Virus record (IMG/VR): IMGVR_UViG_3300035670_000311
Coordinates: 1-50,318 of that record
Length of the DNA stretch: 50,318 nucleotides
Origin: a virus
Reading direction: 5' to 3' (one strand)
A program made the position numbers and the translations under genes. A model generated the notes under the pieces. It had not been told where the DNA came from. It ran no database searches and worked only from the letters and a program-made list of their open reading frames with translations. Positions 1 through 8,039 of this stretch are shown piece after piece; the first letter of the stretch is position 1; each line of letters starts with the position of its first letter.

Positions 1-1
1 T

Positions 2-286
2 AAGTCCGAATTTGCAGACCAATCTGCACTTTTGGATGGTGATGATGAGAAGCTTGAAGCTCTCTGGAAATCAGAGTTTTCTCTGAAAGAGTTTACAGAG
101 AAGAAACAGTTTAAATCTTATGAACAACTGAAAGGTCGTTTAGATAAGGTTCTTGGACTTGCAGGTGCTGCACCTAAGTCTAAGGCTTCTGATCTGCCTT
201 CTATTGATGAGGAAGAAGAAATTAGTTTTTCCAACTCTGAAGATGAAGATTTAGACTACTTCAAATCTCTCGCAGGACAAGATTAA
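2..286 (+). CDS. 32: Single-stranded DNA-binding protein gp32, C-terminal part (5' truncated by window)
   Basis: The frame is open from the first bases, so the gene starts before the window. The 94 visible residues align by eye with the end of T4 gp32: the segment around DQSALLDGDDEKLEALWKSE matches T4's region after the core OB fold, and KQFKSYEQLKGRLDKVLGLA matches T4 KFKSFEELNTKFGQVMGTA. The protein then ends in a Ser/Asp/Glu-rich acidic tail with DLDYF, the type of tail through which gp32 contacts replication and recombination partners. gp32 binds ssDNA cooperatively during phage replication, recombination and repair in the host cytoplasm. A strong terminator follows. An ATG in this frame is not needed because the coding frame continues upstream. 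I am confident of the family; the DNA-binding core itself is outside the window. Confidence 0.92.
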   Translation, partial: KSEFADQSALLDGDDEKLEALWKSEFSLKEFTEKKQFKSYEQLKGRLDKVLGLAGAAPKSKASDLPSIDEEEEISFSNSEDEDLDYFKSLAGQD

Positions 287-312
287 AAATTCCCATGCAA
301 GTGTAGTTCCAG

Positions 313-339
313 ACACCCGCTTCGGCGGGTGTTTTTTTT
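313..339 (+). terminator. Rho-independent terminator after gp32
   Basis: An 8-bp stem, ACACCCGC at 313-320 pairing with GCGGGTGT at 325-332, is closed by a TTCG loop (321-324) on a C-G pair, an extra-stable tetraloop arrangement. A run of T follows at 332-339. It ends the gp32 transcript at a convergent junction. The T-run overlaps the stop codon of the minus-strand gene (338-340). On the minus strand the same hairpin has A's before it and no T-run after it, so it should act mainly on the plus strand. Confidence 0.92.
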
Positions 340-2062
340 ATGCGCCGGTCATTGCTTGCGTTAGTAGTTTATTGAAGTCATCATTATAGGTTGACGCTAT
401 TGGTCCACCTTGGCCAGATGAAGTATTATTCGTTCTGACCGAATTATCAACGTTAACGTTTGTAACACCACCATTAGCGGCCAGCTTACGGCTCTCGTCA
501 GCAACACTTGCTGTGGCCGTAGAAACTTTTGTCCCAAGTGAAGTTGTTGACATTTCTCTTGCGATTTTCGTTCTCTTCTCTATTGCTCCAGCTTGATCTT
601 TAGGTCTTTCAACATCCGTTACAAATGCTTTTGTAGCTTGTTCTAATGTAGATGCACCAACAAAGTCTTTGGATTGTTTTGCAGCGGCAATTGCTAATCC
701 AATATTTGTATTTGGATCTTTCAATTGTTCAACGGAATAACCTTTACCTAAACCACCATTTCTATTCATTTGAAACAATCCAACAGAATCTTCACCATTC
801 TTTGTATTGTGTGCTGTTGGGTCTAATGATGATTCGGCTTGAGCATTTGCTACCGCAGCTCTTGCTTGAACATCTGTAAATCCGGCAGATATGAAACTAT
901 CATAAATTAAATTTGCCATATCCGATTGACTTTGTTTCATATTTGTTGGTGAAGAGCTCGACTCATCACCACTATCATTTAATAGATCGTCTATAATCTT
1001 AGTTATATCACTTAAAGTCCAAATCGCAAGAATTGCAGTTAAAATCCAACCTACTGGTCCAGAGAAAGCTAAAGCACCAACAACCCAACCTAATCCACGT
1101 TTAGCCATTATGGCACCAAATTTGGCCCACGCTTTCGGACTTTTCATAAGTCTCGATAACTTTTGTGCTAGAGTTTTCTTTCCTGCTTCTTTTTGACCTT
1201 GAATTGTTAGTGAGCCTGCTCCACCACCTTTGGAAGATATTTTTGGTTTACCATCTGATCTAGTTGCAGTGTCTCCGCCTTTTTGGCCTGGTATGACTGT
1301 TCCTGGTGACTTCCGACCTGTTGGTGGTTGTGTTGTTGGTGCTGGCGTCGTTCTTGGTGTCGGAATTAATGCTTTAGCACCAGCAAATTTTAATGCGCCG
1401 ACGGCAAGTGATAACGCGGCCAGTCCAGCAATTACTTTATATAAAACACCAGATAGTGAATCAAATAAAGGTTTTAATTTGTCAGCAAAAGCCACAGCCA
1501 AACCTGACAATACACCTAATGCCATACCACCAAGAAGCCCAGTCATTGCAGAATTATCTTTAGATTCCGGTCTGTTTAAATTTGTTGGTGAGTTATTTGT
1601 TTTGCCAAATTGTTTTTCATATTCGTTTTCTCTTTGTTTTGATCGCATGAAAAACATATCAGGTCTTTTTGCAACTTTACCACCTTGAAGACTGACGAGT
1701 TTCATAATATTCAACTTCATCAAATTCATGTCCATAGCCATCTTTGGTAGAACCACAGAATTTTTAGCTGATATTTTTGTATCTTGTCTTATGCTTGATA
1801 AGATTTCAACGGATTCTGTTGAGAGTGTCGAATCCAGTGAGGATATTTTAGAAACAGGACTTTCTCTATCAGCAGTCGCACTATAACCTTTTCCAAATAT
1901 TTTTTTGCCAATAGTTGACGTTAGTCCGCCACCAGAAAATAAAAAGTTTCTGACATCAAAGATTTCTTTCAGTCTTTTTCCACCAGCAGAAACGGCACCA
2001 CCAACGATGCCTTTTGTTTTATATTCTTGTTCTAATATCTTGGCTAGTCTTCCTGTTGCCAT
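338..2062 (-). CDS. Tape-measure-like tail protein with C-terminal lysozyme domain
   Basis: 574 residues, close to T4 gp29 (590). The N-terminal 160 residues are basic and partly helical. Hydrophobic stretches lie near residues 171-193, 203-232 and 323-350, separated by a Pro/Thr/Gly-rich linker (about 233-285). Residues about 380-495 look like a phage lysozyme-type domain: E410 in AQAESSLDP is the probable catalytic acid, followed by SVGLFQMN. Hydrophobic segments plus a peptidoglycan hydrolase are common in tape-measure proteins, and this gene lies directly downstream of the gp26/gp51 tail-chaperone-like pair, the usual place for a tape measure. It starts 2 bases after the gp51-like stop, with GAGGA just upstream. 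The role is an inference from size, domains and position; the lysozyme call is firmer than the tape-measure call. It could supply the cell-wall activity that gp5 lacks here. Confidence 0.7.
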   Translation of the reverse strand: MATGRLAKILEQEYKTKGIVGGAVSAGGKRLKEIFDVRNFLFSGGGLTSTIGKKIFGKGYSATADRESPVSKISSLDSTLSTESVEILSSIRQDTKISAKNSVVLPKMAMDMNLMKLNIMKLVSLQGGKVAKRPDMFFMRSKQRENEYEKQFGKTNNSPTNLNRPESKDNSAMTGLLGGMALGVLSGLAVAFADKLKPLFDSLSGVLYKVIAGLAALSLAVGALKFAGAKALIPTPRTTPAPTTQPPTGRKSPGTVIPGQKGGDTATRSDGKPKISSKGGGAGSLTIQGQKEAGKKTLAQKLSRLMKSPKAWAKFGAIMAKRGLGWVVGALAFSGPVGWILTAILAIWTLSDITKIIDDLLNDSGDESSSSPTNMKQSQSDMANLIYDSFISAGFTDVQARAAVANAQAESSLDPTAHNTKNGEDSVGLFQMNRNGGLGKGYSVEQLKDPNTNIGLAIAAAKQSKDFVGASTLEQATKAFVTDVERPKDQAGAIEKRTKIAREMSTTSLGTKVSTATASVADESRKLAANGGVTNVNVDNSVRTNNTSSGQGGPIASTYNDDFNKLLTQAMTGA

Positions 2063-2064
2063 TT

Positions 2065-2205
2065 TTATCCTCGTTTTTGTGCGTTAAGCAATTTTATTTT
2101 TTCGTTTTCCTCATCCAAATATTTTATTAATAATGTAATATAGATGCTTCTTTCCCACGGCATCATATTTTCAATTTCAGTCAAACTATATTTGTGGTGT
2201 TGCAT
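2065..2205 (-). CDS. 51: gp51-like baseplate hub assembly / tail chaperone protein, likely also made as a gp26 frameshift extension
   Basis: A 46-residue frame starts at the ATG at 2205 (MQHHKYSLTEIENMMPWERS...) and ends KLLNAQKRG. The MPWER-IY block is, from memory, typical of short gp51-like proteins in marine T4-like phages; T4 gp51 is much longer (249 residues). The frame stays open upstream of this ATG through protein-like sequence (RLIFGYDNLSNYFQTNFSL) and runs back into the end of gp26 at a T TTT TTC heptamer. There is no clear Shine-Dalgarno sequence in front of the ATG at 2205, which favours synthesis as a gp26 fusion of about 308 residues. The stop lies 2 bases before the tape-measure-like gene. 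gp51 acts in assembly of the central baseplate hub. Confidence 0.65.
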   Translation of the reverse strand: MQHHKYSLTEIENMMPWERSIYITLLIKYLDEENEKIKLLNAQKRG

Positions 2206-2255
2206 CAAAGAAAAATTAGTTTGAAAGTAATTACTTAAATTGTCATAACCAAAAA

Positions 2256-2990
2256 TTAAACGAAAAAATTTTCAAGTCCTTCTACTAAAACATCTTCTTC
2301 ATACTTACACTTTGGACAAACAAACTTTATATTCTTTCTTATCCTAGGTGTCGAATCAAAAAAATCTTTAAATTTCTGCAAGTCTTTTGTTTGCAATGAT
2401 TCTACAAATTCTTCTAACTCTTTCTTTGTTACGTCTTTTGCATAATAAACATTGTCTTTATCATAAACGTAATCGATACAACCAATAAGTGTTTCTAAAA
2501 TAGAATTAACCTCATCCTCAGCATTGTAATTTTCTAAAACTTTAAAGTTTGGGTATTTCAGTACAACGCCAACATTTTCAGTAATTTCAATTTTATTATT
2601 TTGTTTCTTATCTATTTTTGGTATGATGTCGTTAATATTTACATCAATCTCAACAATATTATTACAGTTTTTATCTTCTTTAGATTCACTATCAAAAATT
2701 TTATTGTTGCAACGATATTTTAAATTAACAACTTCACCAACCGATTTAGCCCTCAATTGCAAAAAGATCTGTTCAATATCAAATAGCGGTAACTCTTCAA
2801 CATCAACTTTATCAAGTATGCAATTGTTAATTACTTGTTTTGCTGTTTCGATTACACCAGAAACATCATCACTTTCTGCTGCCATCAAAAACAACTTTTC
2901 TTCTTTCACCGTAAACGGTCTAAATCTTATCTTTTTTCCAGTAGATAAAAGTTTTAGATCATAAATCGGTACGTCAATTTTAGGTAACAT
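2256..2990 (-). CDS. 26: Baseplate hub subunit gp26 / tail assembly chaperone-like
   Basis: 244 residues, beginning MLPKIDVPIYDLKLLSTGKK with the conserved RFRPFTVKEEKLFLMAAES block of the T4 baseplate protein family (gp26). Cysteine pairs suggest small metal-binding knuckles: RCNN...C near the middle and CPKCKYEED near the C-terminus. T4 gp26 has 208 residues and takes part in central hub assembly. The start is supported by GGAGAAA a few bases upstream. The gene ends in the slippery run used to propose frameshifting into the gp51-like frame, the arrangement known for tail assembly chaperones (lambda G/GT type). Family call is confident; chaperone function is inferred. Confidence 0.85.
   Translation of the reverse strand: MLPKIDVPIYDLKLLSTGKKIRFRPFTVKEEKLFLMAAESDDVSGVIETAKQVINNCILDKVDVEELPLFDIEQIFLQLRAKSVGEVVNLKYRCNNKIFDSESKEDKNCNNIVEIDVNINDIIPKIDKKQNNKIEITENVGVVLKYPNFKVLENYNAEDEVNSILETLIGCIDYVYDKDNVYYAKDVTKKELEEFVESLQTKDLQKFKDFFDSTPRIRKNIKFVCPKCKYEEDVLVEGLENFFV
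2262..2268 (-). other. Putative -1 programmed ribosomal frameshift site joining gp26 to gp51
   Basis: On the minus strand the gp26 frame reads AAT TTT TTC GTT TAA. The T TTT TTC heptamer fits the X XXY YYZ slippery pattern. A slip of -1 continues as CGT TTA ATT TTT GGT TAT and enters the gp51-like frame without a stop. An AAGGA (plus positions 2277-2281) lies 8 bases before the heptamer, where an internal Shine-Dalgarno can stimulate -1 slippage, as in dnaX. No strong downstream stem is obvious. Confidence 0.6.
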
Positions 2991-3005
2991 AATTTCTCCA
3001 TATTT

Positions 3006-3746
3006 TTAAAAGATTCTTTCTAACAAGCGAGCACCAGCCAAACCAAATAAAGAAGCGGCAGCTTGTGTTAGATCATATTCTCCCTCATAAAGTGTTCTAA
3101 ACTTTTGATAAGAAAATTGCACTGTCACACGATGAAAATTGTCATCGGTCCAAGCTAAAGGTTGTGATGCTACTCCTATTGGAAAGGCATCAATCAATTC
3201 TACAGCATAAATTTGTTTAATAAAATCATCGTATTGGATGATCTTTATATTTGTCATGTATCTAGTTTCTTCATCTTTGGCATAACGAAGATTGTTTGTA
3301 TCATTAGGCATTATTGCATCAATCCATTGGTCAAACAACTTTCTTTCATAAAAGTCATTTGTACATAAGAAACCTAAATTAATATCGGAAAATTGTTTTT
3401 GGTATGGAACTTTAAATGTGGGTCCATAAATTTTAACATCATTTGTCTGTAATGTTTTTCCTGGTAATTCTGCACTCTCACATTGCAATGAGAGATATCT
3501 GGAGATCGAAGCGTTACTCGTTCTAGATTGTGGGTTAACAGTATTCGTGCCTAACGCATTTGTAACTGCACCGGTGATATCTGTAACAATAGTATTTGGT
3601 AAATTCAATAATCTTTCGAGTACACTCGATTCAATAAAATTATTAATGTATGGTGGAATAGGTAAAATTACCTGAAAACGATTTGGTTTAGCCAAACCAT
3701 CTTTGGCTTTAATGTTTGATAAAAATAAATTTGGTGCGAATGACAT
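3006..3746 (-). CDS. 54: Tail-tube-fold baseplate protein, gp54-like (tube initiator)
   Basis: 246 residues from the ATG at 3746, which overlaps the previous stop (TAATG) and has AGGA upstream; a longer frame to 3833 exists but would run through the preceding gene. The sequence fits the gp19/gp54 tube-fold pattern: a start like AKPNRFQVILP, then LQCESAELPGK, a central FKVPYQKQFSDINLGFLC strand region, FDQWIDAIMP, and a late LAWTDDNFHRVTVQFSYQKF resembling the T4 tube motif D-N-x-x-x-F-x-V-x-x. gp54 sits on the hub and, with gp48, nucleates tail tube assembly. It is shorter than T4 gp54 (320). Another tube-like role is possible. Confidence 0.65.
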   Translation of the reverse strand: MSFAPNLFLSNIKAKDGLAKPNRFQVILPIPPYINNFIESSVLERLLNLPNTIVTDITGAVTNALGTNTVNPQSRTSNASISRYLSLQCESAELPGKTLQTNDVKIYGPTFKVPYQKQFSDINLGFLCTNDFYERKLFDQWIDAIMPNDTNNLRYAKDEETRYMTNIKIIQYDDFIKQIYAVELIDAFPIGVASQPLAWTDDNFHRVTVQFSYQKFRTLYEGEYDLTQAAASLFGLAGARLLERIF

Positions 3747-4324
3747 TAGAATTTTGTCCTTGAATTTGCATATACTTTGTTTGATGTGGCACCAACAAAA
3801 GTTTCCATTGGTAACATACAAGCAATATCCCACTCATCAGCAAATATCTCAACGAATCTAGATTTGATTTGTTTATAAAGATATTTTTTAATGCATGGTC
3901 TAGCTTCAAATGCCTTCGTTGCCGCTCTTAAATAATTGTAACTGATTCTTAATCTGGTGTTCATACTGTAACTTTGGTCACTCGCAATATCATCCATCTT
4001 ATCTAACAATACCATTCTTTCCCTTGGATGAATATAGTGCAGATTTAATCCTAAGAAACTATCTGCATACTGTTCAACTGGTATCACCAAAGGAAAAGTA
4101 TCATAGAACGGTAACTTATCTTTTGTTTTTGGGTCATAAGAAAAGAAATACATGTGGCCGATAAATGGTGTTGTAGTAGTTCGGTCTCTATCTCTCATCA
4201 ATGACTGTTGCGAAGGATTCATATTCTGAATCTTTGCTTGCAACCATGCACGAGCCTGGCGACTTCTTGGTGCCAGACCTTCTTTTGAAAGAGATGTTTG
4301 TATTCTATCTAATAGACTTGCCAT
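3746..4324 (-). CDS. Conserved T4-like virion protein, gp2-like (DNA end protector) candidate
   Basis: 192 residues with a basic N-terminus (LDRIQTSLSKEG...RSRQARAWLQAKI) and a conserved core around GHMYFFSYDPKTKDKLPFYD, followed by TFPLVIPVEQ and FLGLNLHYIHPRERM. This core recurs in many T4-like phages. The gene lies next to gp4 as gene 2 does in T4, and from memory the family is sometimes labelled gp2, the protein that caps DNA ends in the finished head; gp3 (tail completion) is an alternative. The start at 4324 follows the gp4 stop by 12 bases, with a CATAAATA motif between them. It overlaps the next gene by 1 base. Function is not proven by sequence. Confidence 0.55.
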   Translation of the reverse strand: MASLLDRIQTSLSKEGLAPRSRQARAWLQAKIQNMNPSQQSLMRDRDRTTTTPFIGHMYFFSYDPKTKDKLPFYDTFPLVIPVEQYADSFLGLNLHYIHPRERMVLLDKMDDIASDQSYSMNTRLRISYNYLRAATKAFEARPCIKKYLYKQIKSRFVEIFADEWDIACMLPMETFVGATSNKVYANSRTKF

Positions 4325-4328
4325 CGTC

Positions 4329-4336
4329 TATTTATG
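4329..4336 (-). promoter_or_regulatory. Late-promoter-like motif CATAAATA on minus strand
   Basis: Reads CATAAATA on the minus strand, one base from the T4 late consensus TATAAATA, between the gp4 stop and the next start. The start codon is only about 4 bases downstream, so a transcript from here would have almost no leader. It may be only an AT-rich stop/start junction. Confidence 0.3.
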
Positions 4337-4768
4337 CTATAGTCCGAGGTCTTTCTCTGTTATGACCTTGAATTGCCAGCCATGTTCTTGGCAAAATATA
4401 TCGGCTGCTCGCCACTTCTCCTGGTTTACCGCATATGTTACCGATTCTTCAATGAACCGCTTGGTTTTGCGTTTCTTGACTGGTTGCCGAGTCTGAGATT
4501 CTGGCTTTACTTCCAAAACATAAGTCATCACCAGACCGTCTTTCCGTTTGACCTTGACGATGAAATCTGGAAAGTAACGATGTATTTTTTGGTCAATAGG
4601 CGAACGGTACGGTATCGGTAACTCTTCCGATGCCCACCAGATGATATTTGGGTTGTCATCCAACCACTTCATTACCCTCAGTTCCCAAGTAGAACGATAG
4701 ATGATATTTGATGGATCACCATTGTATTTCTTAGGGTTCTTTGGGGAAAACCTTCCTTTATATGACAT
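4337..4768 (-). CDS. 4: Head completion protein gp4
   Basis: 143 residues. The first half matches T4 gp4 (gp50) closely by eye: YKGRFSPKNPKKYNGDPSNI, then IIYRSTWELRVMKWLDDNP, WASEELPIPYRSPIDQKIHR and YFPDFIVKV...VLEVKP. The D-F-x-V ... E-V-K-P pattern recalls the PD-(D/E)xK nuclease fold, which has been proposed for this family. gp4 acts at the end of head maturation, making filled heads competent to join tails. It is the first gene of the minus-strand operon and diverges from gp48 across 30 bases. It ends KVITEKDLGL. Confidence 0.93.
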   Translation of the reverse strand: MSYKGRFSPKNPKKYNGDPSNIIYRSTWELRVMKWLDDNPNIIWWASEELPIPYRSPIDQKIHRYFPDFIVKVKRKDGLVMTYVLEVKPESQTRQPVKKRKTKRFIEESVTYAVNQEKWRAADIFCQEHGWQFKVITEKDLGL

Positions 4769-4773
4769 AAATA
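4766..4773 (+). promoter_or_regulatory. Candidate late promoter CATAAATA for the plus-strand baseplate operon
   Basis: CATAAATA lies 25 bases before the gp48 start, leaving a short leader. It overlaps the start codon of the divergent gp4. The only intergenic DNA between the two operons is 4769-4798, so promoters for both must sit here or inside the coding ends. Confidence 0.45.
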
Positions 4774-4798
4774 CTATCTAGTCAACCTAGGAACTAAG

Positions 4799-6055
4799 AT
4801 GGCACTCTTTTCTCTAACAGATATAAAAATAGGAAAAACAACTGGTTCAGTATCAGTTGGTAGAATAAACACAGGAACATTAGGACTGAATAGTAGATAC
4901 GAGTCCAATACTTACAGATATCCAATCGATCTCGGTAGTTATGATAAAGGCCACTATATGGTCATTCATATCAACCAGCAAGACAGAACAACATTTCCAG
5001 GAGAAACAACTGGAGATTTACCAACGATTTTTGATAATCGAAAGAGTAAGCCAACAACAGCAGTATCTCAATCACTACAAAATGCAGCTAGTCTAGGTTT
5101 AGGTGTACTTAATAATTATCAATCGAGTGATATTGCATCCAGAGGTGTTGATATTGCTTCAGAATTACTTAATAAAGTTCCAGAGTTGAGGAGTGCAGAG
5201 GCATTTATTAAGGGTGCAGCTGGCCAAGGTTTCGATTTTTTAGTTGACAGTTTACAAAGATTGCAGTCTGGAAAATTCACAAGAACTATCAGTAGAACTA
5301 CTGACACGATAGCTCTGTACATGCCTGATACATTAACTTTCTCAAATCAACAAGATTACTCTGGTGTTGGAATGGCCAGTGTTGGTACTCTAGCTGCCGG
5401 TTTCGAAGTTGGCCAATCAATGGTAGATAAAATATTAAAAGGTGATGTTAGTGGTGCTGGAAAAAGTTTGGGTAATTTGTCACCATTTATTGCAGCCAAA
5501 GGATTAGAGTCTCTTTTAGGAAATGCAGGTACTGCACTATTTGCTGGCGCTACAGGAACGGTTCTAAATCCTCAATTAGAATTGATTTATTCTTCTCCTT
5601 CGTTTAGACAGTTTGAGTTTGAATTCATGTTTTATCCGAGAAGCGAACAAGAGGCTTTAGAGGTGCAAAATATACTTGAGCGATTGAGATTCCATCAAGC
5701 ACCAGAAATATTAAAAGGTCCTGTTGGAGGTTTCTTTTTAGTCCCTCCTTCTGAATTTGATATTAAGTTTTATTATAATGGTTCTGAGAACCCAAATATA
5801 ACGCCGATATCTACTTGTGTTCTAACTAGAATTGGTGTTGATTATGCGCCATCTGGTTTTGCAGCCTATGAGAAACCAACGCAAGATAGACCCGTTTTAG
5901 GTGGAACAGGTATGCCTGTAGCCATAAGATTGAATCTATCATTCACAGAAACAGAAATACTCACCAAAGATAATTATAGATATGGTGGGTTAGGCGGTTT
6001 TAACTTGGAAGGAAACGCAAGAGCCAGTCAAGCTGGAGAATTTGGATCAACCTAA
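4799..6055 (+). CDS. 48: Baseplate tail tube cap gp48
   Basis: 418 residues (T4 gp48 has 364). The N-terminal region SRYESNTYRYPIDLGSYDKG followed by HYMVIHINQ is the hallmark of the gp48 family. A middle segment is rich in Ala/Gly/Ser, and the C-terminal part (from about residue 255, QLELIYSSPSFRQFEFEFMF then YPRSEQEALEVQNI) carries the tube-like fold with FYYNG and VLTRIGVDYAP. gp48 sits on the central hub with gp54 and caps or starts the tail tube. It is the first plus-strand gene after the divergent junction and is followed by gp53 with a TAATG overlap. Call based on motif and position. Confidence 0.8.
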   Translation: MALFSLTDIKIGKTTGSVSVGRINTGTLGLNSRYESNTYRYPIDLGSYDKGHYMVIHINQQDRTTFPGETTGDLPTIFDNRKSKPTTAVSQSLQNAASLGLGVLNNYQSSDIASRGVDIASELLNKVPELRSAEAFIKGAAGQGFDFLVDSLQRLQSGKFTRTISRTTDTIALYMPDTLTFSNQQDYSGVGMASVGTLAAGFEVGQSMVDKILKGDVSGAGKSLGNLSPFIAAKGLESLLGNAGTALFAGATGTVLNPQLELIYSSPSFRQFEFEFMFYPRSEQEALEVQNILERLRFHQAPEILKGPVGGFFLVPPSEFDIKFYYNGSENPNITPISTCVLTRIGVDYAPSGFAAYEKPTQDRPVLGGTGMPVAIRLNLSFTETEILTKDNYRYGGLGGFNLEGNARASQAGEFGST

Positions 6056-6693
6056 TGGCAAACTATTTCAATTATTTTTCTAAAACACCATACACATTAG
6101 ACGACACCAAAACGTCAGTCGAAAATGTTGTTAATATAACCAAAACATTTAGATTCGATTCCGATTTTTTAGAAAATTCTGCCGTCTATTACGAATATAA
6201 TGTTAAAGATGGAGAAACACCAGAAATTCTTGCAGATAAAATCTATGGCTCACCAGAGAGGCATTGGATAATACTTTCTTATAATAATATAGTTGATCCA
6301 AAGAGCGAATGGGTGATGTCATATAACACCTTAATAGACTTTGTTGATAAAAAATATTCTTCTGAAGCTAATACGCAATTACAAGAGACGGGTTTTTCAT
6401 GGTCACAAAGTAATTATAAGTTGCACACTAAAATAATAACGAAAACTATAAATTCTAATGGTTTAACGGAAATACAAAAATTGGTAATTTCTCAAGATGA
6501 ATATACTACACTGACACCAACAACAGAAACTTTTACGCTTGCTGATGGTACAAGTGTTACCTATTCGATTTCTAAAGAGAGAAAATCTTATTATGACTAT
6601 GAAGTTGATTTAAATGAATCTAAGCGTTCTATAAAATTATTGAGACCTGAATTTGTGTTTAGTGTAGAACAAGAGTTCCAGAAATTACAATGA
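6055..6693 (+). CDS. 53: Baseplate wedge subunit gp53
   Basis: 212 residues (T4 gp53 has 196). The core YYEYNVKDGETPEILADKIY followed by GSPERHWIILSYNNIVDP corresponds to T4's YYIKGSPRPEELANAIYGNP...YWVLLMCNDNYDP, a LysM-like fold. gp53 clamps the wedges around the hub. Start and stop overlap the neighbours: the ATG shares a base with the gp48 stop (TAATG), and the 3' end overlaps the next gene as ATGA, so translation is probably coupled. Confidence 0.92.
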   Translation: MANYFNYFSKTPYTLDDTKTSVENVVNITKTFRFDSDFLENSAVYYEYNVKDGETPEILADKIYGSPERHWIILSYNNIVDPKSEWVMSYNTLIDFVDKKYSSEANTQLQETGFSWSQSNYKLHTKIITKTINSNGLTEIQKLVISQDEYTTLTPTTETFTLADGTSVTYSISKERKSYYDYEVDLNESKRSIKLLRPEFVFSVEQEFQKLQ

Positions 6694-8036
6694 ATTCTTT
6701 ATTGACAACAACACAATTTGAAATCGAAACACTTTCTATTGTAACAAAAAGTGGTGTCGTAGATATATCTGGAATATTTGAAGAACTGAATATTTTCGAT
6801 TCGGTTTTGACACCATGTATGAGTGGTAGTATTGTATTAAAAGACGCCAACAGCCTAATCGAAAAATTTTCCTTTGATGGTACAGAATTATTAAATGTCG
6901 TTATTGGTAAAACAAAACAAGATTTAAAAATAAAGAAAATTTTTAGATTACATAAGTTGACAAATAGAAAAAGAATAAACCAAAGTACAGAAGTTTATAC
7001 TTTACATTTTGTGTCAGAAGAATTCTTTTTGTCAATGCAACAAAAATTATCTAGAATTTATAGAACAACTTATTCAGAAGCTGTAGTACAGATACTTACA
7101 GACAATTTAAATGTTCCATTAGATAATTTATACGGTATTTTCGATTCTTCTTTAGGTGTAAAAAATATTGTAGTACCAAACAAAGATCCAATTTCGGCTA
7201 TCAATTGGATGTCTAAACGTGCAATTGATAATAGTGGTGTACCAGGTTTCTTATTTTTTGAAAATGTTTTAGGTTATAATTTTGCAAGCCTATCTACGTT
7301 ATTAGCTGCACAAACAGTCGCTGAATTAAATTTTAATATAAAGAACATTAATCAAAATTCTTTCGAGGGTGAAATGTTTGGTATTAGAGATTTTGAGGTT
7401 TTGCAACAGTACGATTTATTGAACAAAGTAAAAAACGGTGTTTATGCTGGCCAATTTTTAGGATTTGATCCTATTACTAGAACTATTTCTAGTAGACCAT
7501 TATCATATACTGATCATTTCAATTCAATAAAAAATAGAAAAGAAAAAGGACCAATAAGTTCAGACATTAAAACATTTTTAGGTTCTTTGATGAAACAATC
7601 GGATGCAGCCGTAGAAACATATCCCTTTTCGTATTTTAGGAGAGACAGTAACTTTGTTGGTGAAAATGATCCTTCTTCTTTACAAGAAATGTTTGATACG
7701 GAAAATTATATTTTACAGAGAAAAGCTATCTTTTCTAATTTGACGGATAAAAGAGTCAAGTTTGTTATCCCTGGAAATTTTAGTATCTCTTCTGGATTAA
7801 ATGTATTTTTGAAAGTTCCGAAATATTCTTTCAAAGATCGAGATGAAAACTTATTTGACGAATCTTTGTTTGGTAATTATTTTGTTATAGCAACAAGGCA
7901 CATTATAAATCCAATTAAACATGAAGTGATTGTTGAAGCTGTATCGGATACCGCTTTTTATAAGAAAGATAGAACTATTTACTCGAGCACAGAAGAACAG
8001 TATGGTTATTCTGATATATCATCATCAAAAGTATAA
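6690..8036 (+). CDS. 27: Baseplate central hub subunit gp27
   Basis: 448 residues (T4 gp27 has 391). The N-terminus FEIETLSIVTKSGVVDISGI, with FEELNIFDSVLTPCMSGSIV, is the first hub beta domain; the middle EAVVQILTDNL...IVVPNKDPISAINWMSKRA is typical of gp27/VgrG-type hubs; a C-terminal beta domain follows with YFVIATRHIINPIKHEVIVE. gp27 trimers form the hub torus that connects the tube to the gp5 needle. The gene overlaps gp53 by ATGA and is followed after 3 bases by the gp5 OB-fold gene, as expected for a hub-spike pair. Confidence 0.85.
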   Translation: MNSLLTTTQFEIETLSIVTKSGVVDISGIFEELNIFDSVLTPCMSGSIVLKDANSLIEKFSFDGTELLNVVIGKTKQDLKIKKIFRLHKLTNRKRINQSTEVYTLHFVSEEFFLSMQQKLSRIYRTTYSEAVVQILTDNLNVPLDNLYGIFDSSLGVKNIVVPNKDPISAINWMSKRAIDNSGVPGFLFFENVLGYNFASLSTLLAAQTVAELNFNIKNINQNSFEGEMFGIRDFEVLQQYDLLNKVKNGVYAGQFLGFDPITRTISSRPLSYTDHFNSIKNRKEKGPISSDIKTFLGSLMKQSDAAVETYPFSYFRRDSNFVGENDPSSLQEMFDTENYILQRKAIFSNLTDKRVKFVIPGNFSISSGLNVFLKVPKYSFKDRDENLFDESLFGNYFVIATRHIINPIKHEVIVEAVSDTAFYKKDRTIYSSTEEQYGYSDISSSKV

Positions 8037-8039
8037 GAA

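Noticed and set aside
1230-1688. Plus-strand open frame of 152 codons within the tape-measure-like gene
   Set aside because: Antisense to the Pro/Thr-rich linker; no ribosome site and no recognisable domain.
3709-3909. Extra minus-strand frame and the longer gp54-like start at 3833
   Set aside because: They lie inside the gp2-like gene; the ATG at 3746 has a ribosome site and gives the N-terminus expected of the tube-fold family.
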